A stretch of DNA of 64,000 bases from Gloeophyllum trabeum ATCC 11539 (taxonomy: Eukaryota; Basidiomycota; Agaricomycetes; Gloeophyllales; Gloeophyllaceae): NCBI RefSeq assembly GCF_000344685.1, contig NW_006920417.1, forward strand, positions 124,001 through 188,000, given 5' to 3'. Under the pieces are notes generated by a model. It saw only the letters and a program-made list of their open reading frames with translations, did no database searches and was not told the origin of the DNA. Made by a program: the position numbers and the translations under genes. This document shows, one piece after another, positions 1 to 11,940 of this stretch; the first letter of the stretch is position 1, and each line of letters opens with the position of its first letter.

Positions 1-59
1 TCACGAACTCGACTATGATATGATACAGATCTTGGTGATTCCTTCATCCTCGTCCTGGC

Positions 60-3000
60 TCATGTGCCCTCCATTTGCGCATCCGCGGTTTCATTGTTCA
101 TGTTGACAATATCCTCCGGTGGAATATCGAGGGCCGTGCCTTTCCGTTTACGTTCAGCCAAGAAGGCATCAATACGAGCCTTGAGTGCAGTGTCTACAAG
201 ACAGTCAGTTGGGTGCGTCGCAGAAGATCTCAGAATAGCGAAAGGAAGCTCACCCGGTACCACATCTTCGATGCTGAGGGGTTGTCTGTTGAATGGGTCC
301 TTGCTATCTGACAGAAGATGGGCCTTGATGGTGGAGCGGTCTATGACTGTCCGAGACGATGGCAGGATGACGGGATCACGCATCAACGTGAACATGAGTG
401 GATCTAACCAACAAACATGCGGTGATTAGTTCTGAACAGTCGCTTTAGCTTTCTCCGAGTAGGACGCACCTAAGAACTCATCAGGTATGTCGCCCAAATC
501 TTCTTCTGCTTCAATGGTAGCCTTCGTCTCCTCGACTTTCACCACGAACATCCTCAGCTTCTCGACCTCGTCCGGGGTCTTCAGGCTCCGATGTCGCGCA
601 ATATACATCGCCTTCTCGAACAACTCCTTCTTGTAGCTGCGCCCATCTTCAGCAACGGCCCGCGCAAAGTCACCTTGATCGCTCAAGTTCAGATACACTT
701 GCAGTATATCACTGAAGAGCTGTCGAGGATTGAACTTGTACTTCTCCTTGTCCTTGACTTGCAGATCGGCGGCACGATTGACGAGGACATCCAGATTATA
801 GTCCAGCATCGCCGCCAACCTGCCGACAATCTCCGGCATCATGAAAGGTCCTTTTGTCTCCGCAGTGAAAAGCCTCAGCATGTCTACCGTCGATCGGCCG
901 AGAGTCGTATAGCCGATGGCATGCCGTTCAAGTTGGCGCAGCGTCGCCTCTCGTTCCCGGCGCGTCTGCAGAGGCTTGGTCTGCCAAGACGGATCCTCCA
1001 TTTCTACTTGAATATTGTGAATTTGCGTGAGCTCGCTGAGAGACTCATCCATCAAGTACGTGACATCGTTGATCATCAAGTTGACGAAGCGGACAAACTT
1101 CTCGACGTTACTACGAAGAAAGCGTGTTTAGTCCAAGTAACCGAGACAAAGCTAGCAGAGCATACTTGGTTTCGTTCCGCAGAGCATCGCGGTGAATTGG
1201 GTTATCCCACACCGCTTTAAGAATGTAAGCGATGTTACGACTGCCAATGACGGTGAGCCTAGATCCTTTCCCTCGTCAGCTCAGCCTCACTCACCGAGCA
1301 TCTGAAATACGAGAGGTAATCAAATTGAGGTAAGAAATCGTGCTTAAAAGTCTTCTCACGCACTGAATTTATCATAGAATTGTGAGCTGGCACCGGTTTG
1401 CTCCACCTCTAGTTCCAAGTTAGGCAAGCCATGATTATACACCAAACATCGCCATACCTATGTAGAAGTGCATCAGAGCAGACATAAGATGCTTCAGCGC
1501 CACCGGATGCGAGTTCAGGGTGCCTCCCAGGACGCCTGTCCGCTCGCCCCGGAAGGGCAAGGTACCATAGAACAATACCTATAAAGCCATGAGCATCGGA
1601 CAGGGGCTATCGCGGCAGAAACAGTACCTACCTCGTTGATCTTGGCTTTCAAGAACGGGTTCTTGATGTACCACGTAGACGTCAAGAACGTCAGACAGAA
1701 TATGACCAGCTCGTTTTTGCCGGAGATATCCAGGCTCTGCGGGGTATGCCTGCTCGCGCCTTATCAAAAAGAGCAGAGGGTCATCCATACCTGATCCACT
1801 TACCGAACGGTGTACAGGTAGTAGTCCACAATGTCTTCAAGCAGATATTCCGGCAAAACCCTGAAGGACAGCGGAACCTCTTTGGGTAGCGGCAATCTAA
1901 AGCGCGAGCACCTCCATGAACACCGCGACTCCCAGAAACGAGAATGAGACGGACGCACTCGACAGCGGGATTCGGGTGCTTCTTCTTCGGGTCCACAAAT
2001 CGGATCATCCACACCGAGACGAAGGTCACGAACCCGATCGAGCGGAAGACGAGCTCCGGGTCGGCGAGCTGTGTCTCGTACGCCAGCTGTTGCATGTGTA
2101 TTTTGGACATTTCGTTCTGTGAAAATCGCGTCATTCGCCTGCACCACCGGTGAGCATCCCCCAGAAGACTGTACCTTGACGTTAGTGATAGCAGCCTCCG
2201 CACGCGCCTGGAACGGTGTCTACAACAGCGAAAAATCATTGGGCAAGACAGCATGGCGAAGCTCAAAACAGCACCCACCCCTTGCCACGACGTATCCCCC
2301 TGCAACATATCCAAATGCCGCTGCAAATCATCAATATGCTTCGCGAGGTCATCATACCACTGAATCGTCCGCTGGTACCCATAATGGTTCATCGCGAGCG
2401 CCAAGTAGAATATATCCGATATGAAGTTCGGGGGCGGCGCTGGAATCCATCGTTCAGCCCCATAAATCTTCCAGTGGATGTTATGAACACTCACTGCCGT
2501 CCGCGCGGTTCTGCTCTGCCCACTGATTCGCCTCGTCGCTCGTCGCGTTGATGCGCGTCTCTTCTTTCAGGTCTATGCGCGACGAGTGGGCGTAGTACAG
2601 AGGATCTATTCGGTCTATCTATACGAGGTCCCCAATTGACGCGAGTGCCAAAAGGATGGTAAGGTTAGTCATACCTTGGAGTAGTGCGCGTCCATGAAAG
2701 GCTCGGCAAACCGGAAAAGGATCGTCTGGGCGTTCACCATGAAAGAGTCGGATGTTACAGTATCAGGCTCGACCTGGCCGCGTCACATTACCCGTCAGAT
2801 ATTGACACCAAGTCAAAGAGAAGTGCGAAATATACCTGCATCCCCGCACGCTTGACATTCAGCGAGACTATCCGTGCGAAATACTGCAAGACAGCTTCCC
2901 GGGCCTCGGGGGACGCACGGACGATGGTGTTGAAGACCTGGAAGAGTGTCGACTGGGAAGAAAGTCAACACCCGTCAAGCCAGTCTCAGACCACAAACTA

Positions 3001-4600
3001 TGTGGCATACCTGTAAGGTTTTCAGAGTCCCCCGAAGACTGGCAAACGACGACTCGACATCTGGCCGCGTCCTTTTCTCCGGCTCCGAGTAGTACGACCT
3101 CGCAATCGCCGGCTAAGCGCGAGGATCAACCAGCCGCACACCACACCGCAAGCGCAGCCCACTCACCCACTCCCGCTCAAACACGCCCAACCGCAGCAAC
3201 GGCCCCATCAAGCTCTCCTTCTCGAACGTCGACGCGCTCGCCCCGGGCGGGTTCCACCTCTCCATCCGCGTGATCATCGCCGCAACGGGCTTGATCGCCA
3301 CGAGCGCCTCCAGCCCGCCCAACACCCCCCGCCAGCTCGCGTCGCCGCCGCCAATCCCCCCGGGGCGGAAGAGCGCCTCGTGGAAGAGCAGGCGCTCGAC
3401 GACGGGCCCGAGCACGCCGTCGAGCTCGCCGTCCGGCTCGAAGCGGCGCACGAGGTCGTGCAGGAAGGGCTCGACATCGGACGGGCTGAGGGATGCGTCG
3501 GGGTAGGAAGAGGATAGGAGCGGTGCGGAGAGGGAGGTGAGGGAGAGGAGCGGGGCGACGAGCTCGGCGGGGCCGAGGTCACGGCTGCGATGGAGGTGAG
3601 GGAGGGACAGGGCAGGGAAGAAGGGGGAAGGCTTACCCAGAGGGCTGGGGAAACATTTCTGGTTCTTGCAGGGTCAGTCCGGCGTAGCTGATTACGAGGT
3701 CCCGGAGCTTGTCCAGGACGCCGAGAGCCTGTTGGACCTCGGACGGGGGATAGTTCTAATTGAATTGTTAGCACAAGTTGACGACTTGGCGAAGAGGAAG
3801 AGGCATACCTTCTTCATCAGAGCTGACCGTGCAGAATTTATTCGCTTCCAGCACCCAACTAGGTACTCAAAGATCGTCTGGGGCGGCAAGGACGCCAGTA
3901 CGGGGAGGAACTCCAAATCATCTCTGTGCGGGTTCAGCACACATGAGGCCATGCCACAAGGAGAGAGACACCACTCACGACATGGCCTGCGGATCCAGCT
4001 CCAGACGTGCAATCAGGACGCGATCCAGGATCTCAGCATCCAGCCGGCGCGGCTGGGGTAGCTCTAAACGCATCCAGTCAGCTATTTGAAACAGGAAGAC
4101 ATAGCAGACCGACACACCAGGCTCCTCAGACGCGAGCTCCTCCGCGAGCGGCTTCAGCCAAATGAGCTCATGCCCAGTACGCTCCGCGGCTCCTTTCTAA
4201 TCTCCATCAGCACCCCGCACGACTTATGATCAGACAAACGAACTCACATCCAACGTCACCTTGAGAACATCGCGGATCGTGTCGTTCTCCCAGGCGGGGA
4301 GGTCGAGCTTCTGCGGGGCGGGCGTGCGCTTTGCCGGCGCGAGCGAGGGCGGCGCGGCCGGCTGCGCGGCGGGGCGCTTGGCTGGGGGAGGCGGGGAGGG
4401 TTTCGGTGTGATTTTGGGCGGAGGGGGCGGCGGGGCGGCGGCGGAGGGCTCGGGGGTGGTGCTGGTGCTCGCTGCTGCCGACTGCAGCTTCGCCAGTCGC
4501 TTCAGTCGGATCTGTACAGTAATTTCCTGGCATTAGTAGCTTATACACTAGCTGCTTCCGTCCAACGCACCCGATCGGCGTCCTCCTGCGGGTTGCTCAT
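60..4600 (-). CDS. ufd2: Ubiquitin conjugation factor E4 (Ufd2), U-box ligase
   Basis: Extends ubiquitin chains on substrates handled by Cdc48/p97 before proteasomal degradation (family knowledge). The first coding exon at 4600 starts [10 protein letters not shown]. The next reads [10 protein letters not shown] and a Pro/Ala-rich linker, ending in the Ufd2 N-terminal signature around [10 protein letters not shown] (about 4250). The conserved Ufd2 core lies in many short exons; the exon at 426-1079 carries [13 protein letters not shown] and [10 protein letters not shown]. The last exon (60-395) completes an intact C-terminal U-box: [20 protein letters not shown], then DPFNRQPL. The join [15 protein letters not shown] across the last intron restores the U-box start. 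Many introns separate these blocks and I did not fix every boundary in 1100-3700. Its start codon faces bL35m with 99 bp between. No truncation seen. Confidence 0.92.
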
Positions 4601-4699
4601 CGCAATCGAGTGCAAGTGCGTAGACGAGAGTGAGCAGCAGCGCAGAGGCACACGCGCGTCCACAAGCCAGTGACGCGTTGGCGAGATGTCGACTTCCGC
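4601..4699. promoter_or_regulatory. 99-bp bidirectional promoter between ufd2 and bL35m
   Basis: The ATG of ufd2 (4600, minus) and the ATG of the bL35m gene (4700, plus) are separated by 99 bases. Both 5' leaders and any core promoter must fit here or overlap the neighbouring coding exon. No clear TATA box is visible. Confidence 0.6.
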
Positions 4700-5048
4700 A
4701 TGTTGTCCTTCGCCCTCACTGGCATCGGCCGGCTCGCCTCGACCGCCCGCCTCTTCTCCTCCGCCGCCGTCCAGCAGTTTCCGAAGCTCAAGAGCCATAG
4801 CGGCGCGAAGAAGCGATGGAGGGCCATCGCGTCGGGCGTATTCAAGAGGGTGAGCGCAGGGGACTTGTGTGTTTTCTGGCCTGAGGACTATGTTGATCGG
4901 CGTGGTTTGCTCTGTTTGAAAGGCCCATGCAGGGCATAAACATTTGAACGTGCACAAGTCCCCGGCGAGGAAGAACAAGCTCGCGCAGACGGCGTACTCG
5001 CATGGCTCGCAGACGCCGAAGCTGAAGAAGCTGTTGCCGTATGCATGA
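4700..5048 (+). CDS. Mitochondrial ribosomal protein bL35m
   Basis: A structural protein of the large mitoribosomal subunit. Two exons (4700-4849 and 4923-5048, phase-0 intron of 73 nt) encode 91 residues. Residues 1-32 are rich in Ala, Ser and Arg with few acids, as in a mitochondrial targeting peptide. Then comes the bL35 signature KLKSHSGAKKRWRAIASG, followed by AGHKHLNVHKSPARKNK and a basic tail ending KLKKLLPYA. Removing the intron is required for the motif to read through, which fixes the boundaries. I chose the ATG at 4700 because it is the first ATG in frame and gives the targeting-like leader. It diverges from ufd2 and converges with the histidine phosphatase gene. Confidence 0.9.
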
Positions 5049-5288
5049 GGGCTGGGTCCTGTCGACTACTGACCACGAAAAACACGGAGAGGAGAGGGAA
5101 CATCGTGTGAGCATTATTTTCCTCGCCACAACGTCTGTCTAATTGCTGCGTCCCAGGTATCATCTATCCACATCGTATATGCGTACACTGCGAGGCAGAA
5201 TGACGGCGTGCAACGTATACCGACGTATTATCCTTACTGCTGTGACCTACACGCTCCATCCCGTCCTTTTCTACGCATACACTGCTGT

Positions 5289-6512
5289 CTACTTTGTTTC
5301 GTCTGGCGTAACAGTCTCATCGCGAGCGTTGCTTGCCGAGTGTTCGCCCACGGCCGCACCTCCGAAGAAGGCACGGATGTCAGCCTGCTTGGGGTCGTAT
5401 GCCTGTCGACCGATGCCCCCTCCCTGACGGACCTGCAGAGCTTGCATAAGTACCGGTCCAGAAGGTAATGAAAAGTAACGTTTCTTACGATGTTGTCGAT
5501 GTGTTCGTGACGGTTGATGTCGGTCACCTTTATTGTCAATGGGGGTGGGTCGTCATCGGGAAACTCGAGCGGCTCTCCTTCCTTCACGCCCTGTAAAAGT
5601 GTGAACAGTGGCACAGGTACCGAGAGCTCGCCAAGCCCTACCTGCACATCAATAGCCACCCTCGTCCACGCAGTATTCAACAACCCCTTGTACTTATCCG
5701 CACTCCCTCCGCCCCCCGCATTCTTCCTCATAAGCGCAGCAATCAGCTCGCTAATACACAGCCCGTGACTAACCAGCGCAACATGCACCCCCCTCTTCCC
5801 CTTCCTCGCCGCCTCCCACACATGCGGCATCACCAGCCTCCCCACCGCCTCCTCCGCGCGCTTCGCGAGGTCGTCCAGGCTCTCTCCCCCGGGGAACGCC
5901 TCCGCGCGGTTGAACAGCACGGGGTATATCCCGCGTGCATAGTGCTCCTCGAGCGAGAGCCCGGGCTCGGTGTGCAGCGCCCACGGCTTGCCCTCGGCGA
6001 CGCCGAAGTGCTGCTCGCGGAGCAGCGGGGAGGAGTCGAAGGCGGGCTTTGGGGCGGGCTGGGCGTCGTAGATGGCCTGCGCGGTGGTGAATGCGCGTTT
6101 GAGATCCGAGGCGTGGATGGCGGTGAAGGGGGTGGAGGAGAGGGATTGGCCGACTGCGCGTGCTTGCTGTTATGGAGTGTTAGATGGGTGGCATCGGAGG
6201 GATGCGCGGTGGACTCACGTTCATGCCTGGAAGGATCCCAGTTCAGCATTTGTCCGACGAGCTCTGGGCAGGGGTGCTCACCGTGATTCGACAAGGGCGC
6301 GTCTTCCCAGCCAGCCCATACACTGCGCTGTATGCATGCTGATCAAACAAAATCTCGCCATCAGCCAGAGTGTCGCTCACCAGATTGTCGGTCGACTCCC
6401 CATGCCTGACCTATAATTGAGTGATCACTTAGCGGATGAAATTACTTACACCACTCAGTGAGTGAATCGGGTCGAAACTCACAAAGGTAATACTAATCAT
6501 CGGCGTCGCCAT
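5289..6512 (-). CDS. Phosphoglycerate mutase-like histidine phosphatase
   Basis: Member of the branch-1 histidine phosphatase superfamily, which transfers phosphate through a catalytic His. The first exon (ATG at 6512) reads MATPMISITF; splicing joins it to VRHGESTDNL, the RHG catalytic motif. The next exons give VWAGWEDAPLSNHG and a long exon with DLKRAFTTAQAIYDAQP, LLREQHFGVAEGKPW (acid/base Glu region) and FPGGESLDDL. VALVSHGLCI then supplies the second catalytic His. The last exon ends FFGGAAVGEHSASNARDE and stops at 5289. About 300 residues, five or more exons. Many fungal proteins of this type are general phosphatases, not glycolytic mutases, so I leave the substrate open. It diverges from the AN1 zinc-finger gene across 318 bp. 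Confidence 0.85.
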
Positions 6513-6830
6513 GGTCGCTCTTTCGAAGTGGTCGTCCTGTGAGGGGGAGCGCGGAGAGTTCGACTCCAAGCAGAGACCGAAGCAAGATCGAAGCGTCGGA
6601 CGTGGATGACTCGGCCCACTCGGAGGACGAGCCGAAGTGTTTGTGGCAGTGCACTCCACGTGGCACACTAATCTCGCTGAGTCAGCGTCCCTGCCCAGCA
6701 GAGCCAACGCGTCCCCCGCCAGAACGTTCACGACACTTCATGACTCCCTCCGTACGCGCGTCCCCTCTCCTCCCTTCATAAGCCACTGGACCGTCACTTG
6801 CATTCACATCACACACCCATCGTCCTCGCC
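6513..6830. promoter_or_regulatory. Divergent intergenic region, 318 bp
   Basis: Separates the starts of the histidine phosphatase (minus) and the AN1 zinc-finger gene (plus). It is pyrimidine-rich just before the plus-strand ATG (cctcccttcata...). No defined operator was recognised. Confidence 0.4.
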
Positions 6831-8093
6831 ATGTCTGACAACCGCGACCAACTCCTCGCCATCGGCGCCCAGTGCTCAGAGGCTACCTGCCACCTCGTCG
6901 ACTTCCTCCCGTTCAAGTGCCAGCACTGCAACCTGCGGTACTGCGGGGACCACTTCAAGCCCGACGCGCACAGGTGCAGCAAGTACGACGAGAGCAAGGT
7001 CAACCGCGTAGCCCCCGCATGTGCGTGTCCCATTCATACAAACGCCCAGGTATTGACTCGCTGTTCGCAGGCCCGCTATGTAACACCCCCGTCGCGATTC
7101 CGCCAGAGCAGGACCCGAATATTAGGATGGAGCGGCACATCCAGAGCGAGTGCTCCGTCATGACCGGGAAGGCGCCCAAGAAATCCAGCCCGGTCTGCGG
7201 GCGGCCCAAGTGCGGCAAAGTACTCTTCGCGCCCATCACCTGCGATGTACGCCTCCCACTTCCCGAGCTTCAGTCTCACACTAACTCACTGCGTACAGAA
7301 ATGCAGAAAGCAATTCTGCCCCTCCCACCGCTTCCCAGCGACGCACAACTGCGCCTCCACCGCCTCCTCTGCCCAGTCCAAGCCCTCGTCCTCCCGATCC
7401 CCACCCATACCCAACATGTCCAAAGCCCTCGAGGACCTCCCCGCACGGACGAACGCCGCGCTGGCCGCCGTCAAGCGGTCCATGGCGAGCCAGAGCACGC
7501 CTACGGTCAATTCGCCGCGCGTCGCCGCGCCGGCCGTGAAGCAGGCGAGCTCGGAGTCGAGCAGCAAGTCCGGCCCGGGGGGCATGCGCAACCCGTTCTC
7601 GCAGGTCGACCGGTGAGTGGTCTGTGTGCATCGTTCGCAGTATACGCTCATGACGTATCAGCCTTGCTGCATCTGCTTCCAATCTATCCGTATCTGCCTC
7701 TAATAACGGCTCGAATACCGCTCCCGGTGATGATGCTAATCGAACGGATAATTCCGACACTGTTTCCCGTAAATCAACGCAATCGCAATGGAACCCGATG
7801 TCGTTCCTCCCACCTCCCGTATTCGCTCGGGCCTGATCCCCTTTCTTGTATCCATACGACCGCACCACTGTATCCATATCCATATCCACTAGACGCGCGA
7901 GGGAGGAGAGGGAGAGCCGGAGGAAGGCGATGCAGGAGCGGGCGCGCAAGGGCGTGAGTTTCGCTTCCCGTCGTGTTTATTCAGGGAACTGACCGCGCGC
8001 GGGTAGTTGCTCTCGGAGGAGGAGAAGCTCATCCTGGCTGCGGAGGAGGCGGAGCGGGCGGCGAAGAAGGATGGGGAGTGCAGGGTTATGTAG
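6831..8093 (+). CDS. AN1-type zinc-finger protein, ZFAND2/Cuz1-like, with C-terminal CaaX
   Basis: Related to AIRAP/AIRAPL and Cuz1, which link Cdc48 to the proteasome and to ER or arsenite stress (family knowledge). Exon 1 (6831-7020) holds the first AN1 finger: C-E-A-T-C...FKCQHCNLRYCGDHF...HRC. A phase-1 intron (7021-7070) is followed by CPLCNTPVAIPP and CGRPKCGKVLFAPITC. After an intron at 7247-7298 comes the second finger's KCRKQFCPSHRFPATHNC. A Ser/Pro linker and a charged helix follow (RAREERESRRKAMQERARKG, then LLSEEEKLILAAEEAERAAK, resembling a ubiquitin-interacting helix). The protein ends GECRVM, a plausible farnesylation box. One internal splice near 7840-7890 is unresolved: the obvious donor and acceptor phases disagree. 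Confidence 0.85.
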
Positions 8094-8358
8094 CATTTAG
8101 ATGGTTTTTTTTTCGTCCTCGTTCTTTAGTTTGGTGTTCTACGCTGTATTTGATTTCGTGTTTTATGGATGTGGATGGACTTGGATTATACATGCTAGTC
8201 TAATCGCAAGTGCTCTTCTGAATCTCCTCAGCATCGTGGCTTGCCCGGCTGAGTCTCAGTCTGCAGTGAGTAAAGACGCGATCGGCCCCGCACGTGTCCA
8301 GCGATCTTCCTCGCGTCCACCGCCACCGCCAACTACAGCTCCTTGTCCTCTCCGCACC

Positions 8359-10951
8359 ATGGACACCGACGCGCAAATGGCGCCCCCCGAAGAGAGACCC
8401 GGCGACTCCGTCCTCGGAAAACGTACTCGGGAGGGCCACGACGCCGATTTATCTTCAGAGGCGAAGGCCGCGGTCGCGGCGGTCAGCGAGGGCGCGGTGC
8501 CCAAGGAGGAGGAAGACTCGGACGACGACGACGTCGGGCCGATGCCCATGCCCGACAGCGGGAACGGGGCGGTGAAGAAGAAGCGCAAAGGTGCGTGTGT
8601 CGTGTCCTCGGGCGCGTTTATGAGTGGGGGAGCCCATGTTCATGTCGTTTCTCTGACAGTGCTGCCGAATGAACGCCTGTTCCTGGACCATCTCCCCAGC
8701 GCGGACCGGTACTACAAGAGCTTCATGCACCGCGACGTCGTCAACTTCAACATCTTTACCAGGTGTGCCTATGTCTTGGTCTTGCAGAGGGAAGTCCGCT
8801 GATGCAGCCCACCATACAGGACGGAGTTCCTCATCACGACATCCGTGGACGGGCACATCAAGTTCTGGAAGAAGCAGGAGCAGGGCATCGAGTTCGTGAA
8901 GCACTACCGCGCGCACCTGTCCGCCGTCGCGGGCATCTCCGCGAGCGCGGACGGGCAGCTCTTCGCGAGCATCTCGGAGGACGGGCAGGCGAAGGTGTTC
9001 GACGTGATCAACTTCGGTCAGCAGCGCATCACCGTCCTGGCTCGCTCGTAATGACTAGAGATGGATGTTGCAGACATGATCAACATGATAAAGCTGGGCT
9101 ACGCGCCGCACGCGTGCTGCTGGGTGCACCGGCGCGGGCAGGCGCAGGGGCTCCTCGCGGTGTAAGTCGCCGCGCACGTCTCGGGCCTGGGTGTGTTAAT
9201 GATAGTGCAGCTCAGACGCGAAGACGGGCGTGATCCGCCTGTACGACGGCCGGGGCGACGGCACGCCGCTGGAGACGATCGACAAGCTGCACCGGTTCCC
9301 CGTGCACGTCATGACGGTTCGTTGATCATCCTTTTTCTGGATGATGTTAGGTTGTTGACAGCGGTACGTAGTACAGTGACAAGTACGACACTGTGGTGTC
9401 CGCGGATGAGGGCGGGTTCATCGAGTACTGGCAGCCGTCGGAGCCGTTCGAGAAGCCAGCTAACATCCGCGGACTCTGGGGATTCAAGACCGAGACGGAC
9501 CTCTACGAGTTCAAAAAGGTAGCATACCTCCCCCGAGGCCGTCTAACATACTAAAGGCGCACCACAGGCAAAAGCCACCCCCACCTGCATCACCCTCTCG
9601 CCCGACTCGTCCCACTTCGTCACCTTCTCCCTCCCCGACCGCCAGATCCGCGTGTTCAGCTTCCTCTCGGGCAAGATGACGCGCCGGTACGACGAGTCGC
9701 TCGCGGCGATCCAGGAGATGCAGCAGGCGGACACTGCGGTCTACAAGGTCGAGGACATGGAGTTCGGGCGGCGGCTCGCGATGGAGAAGGAATTGGAGCT
9801 GGAGGGCTCGTCGGCGGGCCTGGATGGGACGGGCGGGGAGAGGCCCGCCGCACGGTGGATTAATGCGGTGTGGGACGAGAGCGGGAATTTTGTGCTTTAT
9901 CCGACGTTGCTTGGGATTAAGGGTGAGTCCGTTTTTTTGTTTGAGGCTGGCGGACCCTGATGATGTGAGGATGGTAGTGGTCAATGTTGTCACGAATCGA
10001 GTCGTGCGGTTGCTTGGCAAGGACGAGACTGTGAGATGGATGAACCTCACGTTGTACCAAGGCGCCCCGGCAAAGAAAGGTCGCACAACTGTGGTGGGTA
10101 TCATGGCCATGATTCTGTTGTCGCGGGTCCTACCTTCGCTCACACGATCTGCGTAGCAAATGGCCGCCTCGGATAACCCTTTGCTCGCGGAGAAAGCGAG
10201 TCGAGATCCGACACTTGTTGCGACGGGCTACAAGCGTCAACGGTTCTATATCTTCTCTCGTTCGGAGCCAGAGTAAGTGTAGCTCCCCAGTCGAAGTCAC
10301 AGTTGCTCACAAAGCATATAGGGACGAGAAGTCTGGCGACCGCGACGTCTTCAACGAACGTCCTACCCTGGCCGAGCAAACGCTCTTTGCCACTCCAGCT
10401 CCTTCTGCACTCACGGGTCCCTCGAAACTCGCCAACGCAGCTACGATACATACGACGCTGGGCGACATTCACATGCGTCTTTTCCCCCAGTATGCACCGA
10501 AGGCGGTGGAGAACTTCGTCGGGCATTCGCGCAGCGGGTACTATGAGGGAGTGCTCTTCCATCGTGTTATTCCCAAGTTCATGATCCAGACTGGAGACCC
10601 CCTCGGTGACGGGACTGGAGGCACTAGTATATGGGATAGGGAGTTCGAAGACGAATTCCATGATGATCTCAAACATGACAGGTGAGAATTCCTCACGCGT
10701 GAGGTCACTATAACACTTATACTGTGTCTTTCAGACCGTACACTGTTAGTATGGCTAACGCAGGACCTAATACCAACGGATCGCAGTTCTTCATCACCAC
10801 GACGGCGACACCTTGGTTGGACAAGAAGCATACGATATTCGGACGCGTCTTGAGCGGTCTGGAGGTTGTTCATGCTATCGAGAACGTGAAGACGGACAAG
10901 CTGGATAAGCCTTACGAGGATATCAAAATCATCAATATAGATGTTGAATAG
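8359..10951 (+). CDS. WD40-repeat cyclophilin, PPWD1-like peptidyl-prolyl isomerase
   Basis: A spliceosome-associated cyclophilin type with N-terminal WD40 repeats and a C-terminal isomerase domain. The start [10 protein letters not shown] leads into an acidic, KKKRK-ending segment typical of nuclear proteins. Next are [20 protein letters not shown] and [10 protein letters not shown], the PPWD1 entry motif. WD units include [33 protein letters not shown] and [17 protein letters not shown]. The cyclophilin domain begins [20 protein letters not shown]. It keeps catalytic-site residues in [31 protein letters not shown] and [14 protein letters not shown], and ends IKIINIDVE. At least a dozen short exons; length about 630 residues, as in the family. 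Confidence is high for identity, moderate for individual exon edges. Confidence 0.92.
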
Positions 10952-11039
10952 GGTATATATCGTGTTACATGTAGTGTAAGGTCGGGTGTGCAATGAGGTA
11001 CAAACCCTTCTCCAAACATTTTGAAACTAAACAGCAGGG

Positions 11040-11940
11040 TCATCGTTTCTTCTTCTTGTATGGCCGAGAAGTGCCACCACGTCCTCTTAGTGAGCCTGAC
11101 GCGCCCCTCTTCCTACCACCTCTGCGGCTCGCCTTTGACGACGGTTCTGTGAGCGTGAGATTCAGCACGATTATCAGCTTGGAGGACAGGCTAAGTGCAG
11201 ACACACCTGCCGATGCCTCGCGCTCCTCTTCTTCCTCTTCTTCTGCCTCTGCCTCTGAGCCCATATCTGTTCCAGTGGCAACGCTCTCCCTAGGGGTGGG
11301 AGCGACGCTTTCATCCCCGCTCTCCTGAGTTAATGCACTGCTATCGCTTTCGCCCCCCACTAATCCAGCGGTGTTCTTACGTTTCCTGCCCCTTCCGCTT
11401 CGCTTTCCTCGCCCCCTTCCTACCCCTCTCTTACCTCTCGTGGCTGGAGGGGGAGTTGGGGCTGGGGGAGAGGACGGTAGAGAGGCGGAGCCACGCATGC
11501 GTCGAGGAGCGATGAGGCTCTCGAAGGTTGGGTCGTGCGGGAGGGTGTATTCCTGGCGGAAATGCGGGTGCCCTGAAAGATTCTCAGAAGGAGAGGGAGA
11601 TGGTGGGTTTACCACAGAGGGGTTCGAACCAGGAGAATCGTAGCCATCTGTCTCCTGCCTTGCACTTCAAGTTCCAGCAGCAGAAGCGTACGGTCGCGAT
11701 GCTCACCAGCCCTTCCAGCGTGTCCAAGTCATAGCATTGCCTCAGTTTGTCCCAGATCTCCTCGACCGTTACAAGGTGCCCGGTATCTTTGTGAATATTG
11801 GTGCGCATAGACAGCACGTGGAAGTGTCGATGGATGCCTACAGGTCGGGTGCGCATGATGGAACGGAAGAACGAGATTTCACCCTCTACTGTGTCCAGAA
11901 ATCGCTCCGACACGTCCTTCTGGTCCTCTTCGACGGCCAT
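11040..11940 (-). CDS. eaf7: Chromatin modification-related protein Eaf7 (NuA4 subunit, MRGBP-like)
   Basis: A subunit of the NuA4 histone acetyltransferase, in the Eaf7/MRGBP family. The first exon contains the conserved block FLDTVEGEISFFRSIMRTRP, then VGIHRHFHVLSM and VTVEEIWDKLRQCYDLDTLEGL. An intron near 11665-11715 joins this to ETDGYDSPGSNPS. The next exon has PHFRQEYTLPHDPTFESLI, the conserved end of the family domain. The rest is low complexity: Ser/Pro, basic GRGRGKRSGRGRKRK, a Glu-rich run and a basic tail ending PYKKKKR, probably nuclear localisation signals. A 60-nt GT...AG stretch inside the tail could be an in-frame intron. The gene diverges from the RasGEF gene across about 1 kb. 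Confidence 0.88.

Noticed and set aside
3113..3774. Long GC-rich open frames overlapping ufd2 on either strand
   Set aside because: Low-complexity Ser/Pro/Arg translations that are shadows of ufd2 exons in other frames.
5769..6294. Arg/Pro-rich open frames opposite and across the histidine phosphatase
   Set aside because: The motif-bearing frame explains the sequence; these are GC-skew shadows.
11622..11640. tRNA B-box-like GGTTCGAACCC on the minus strand
   Set aside because: The five bases either side do not pair as a T-stem, there is no anticodon or acceptor arm at the right spacing, and it lies within coding sequence of eaf7.
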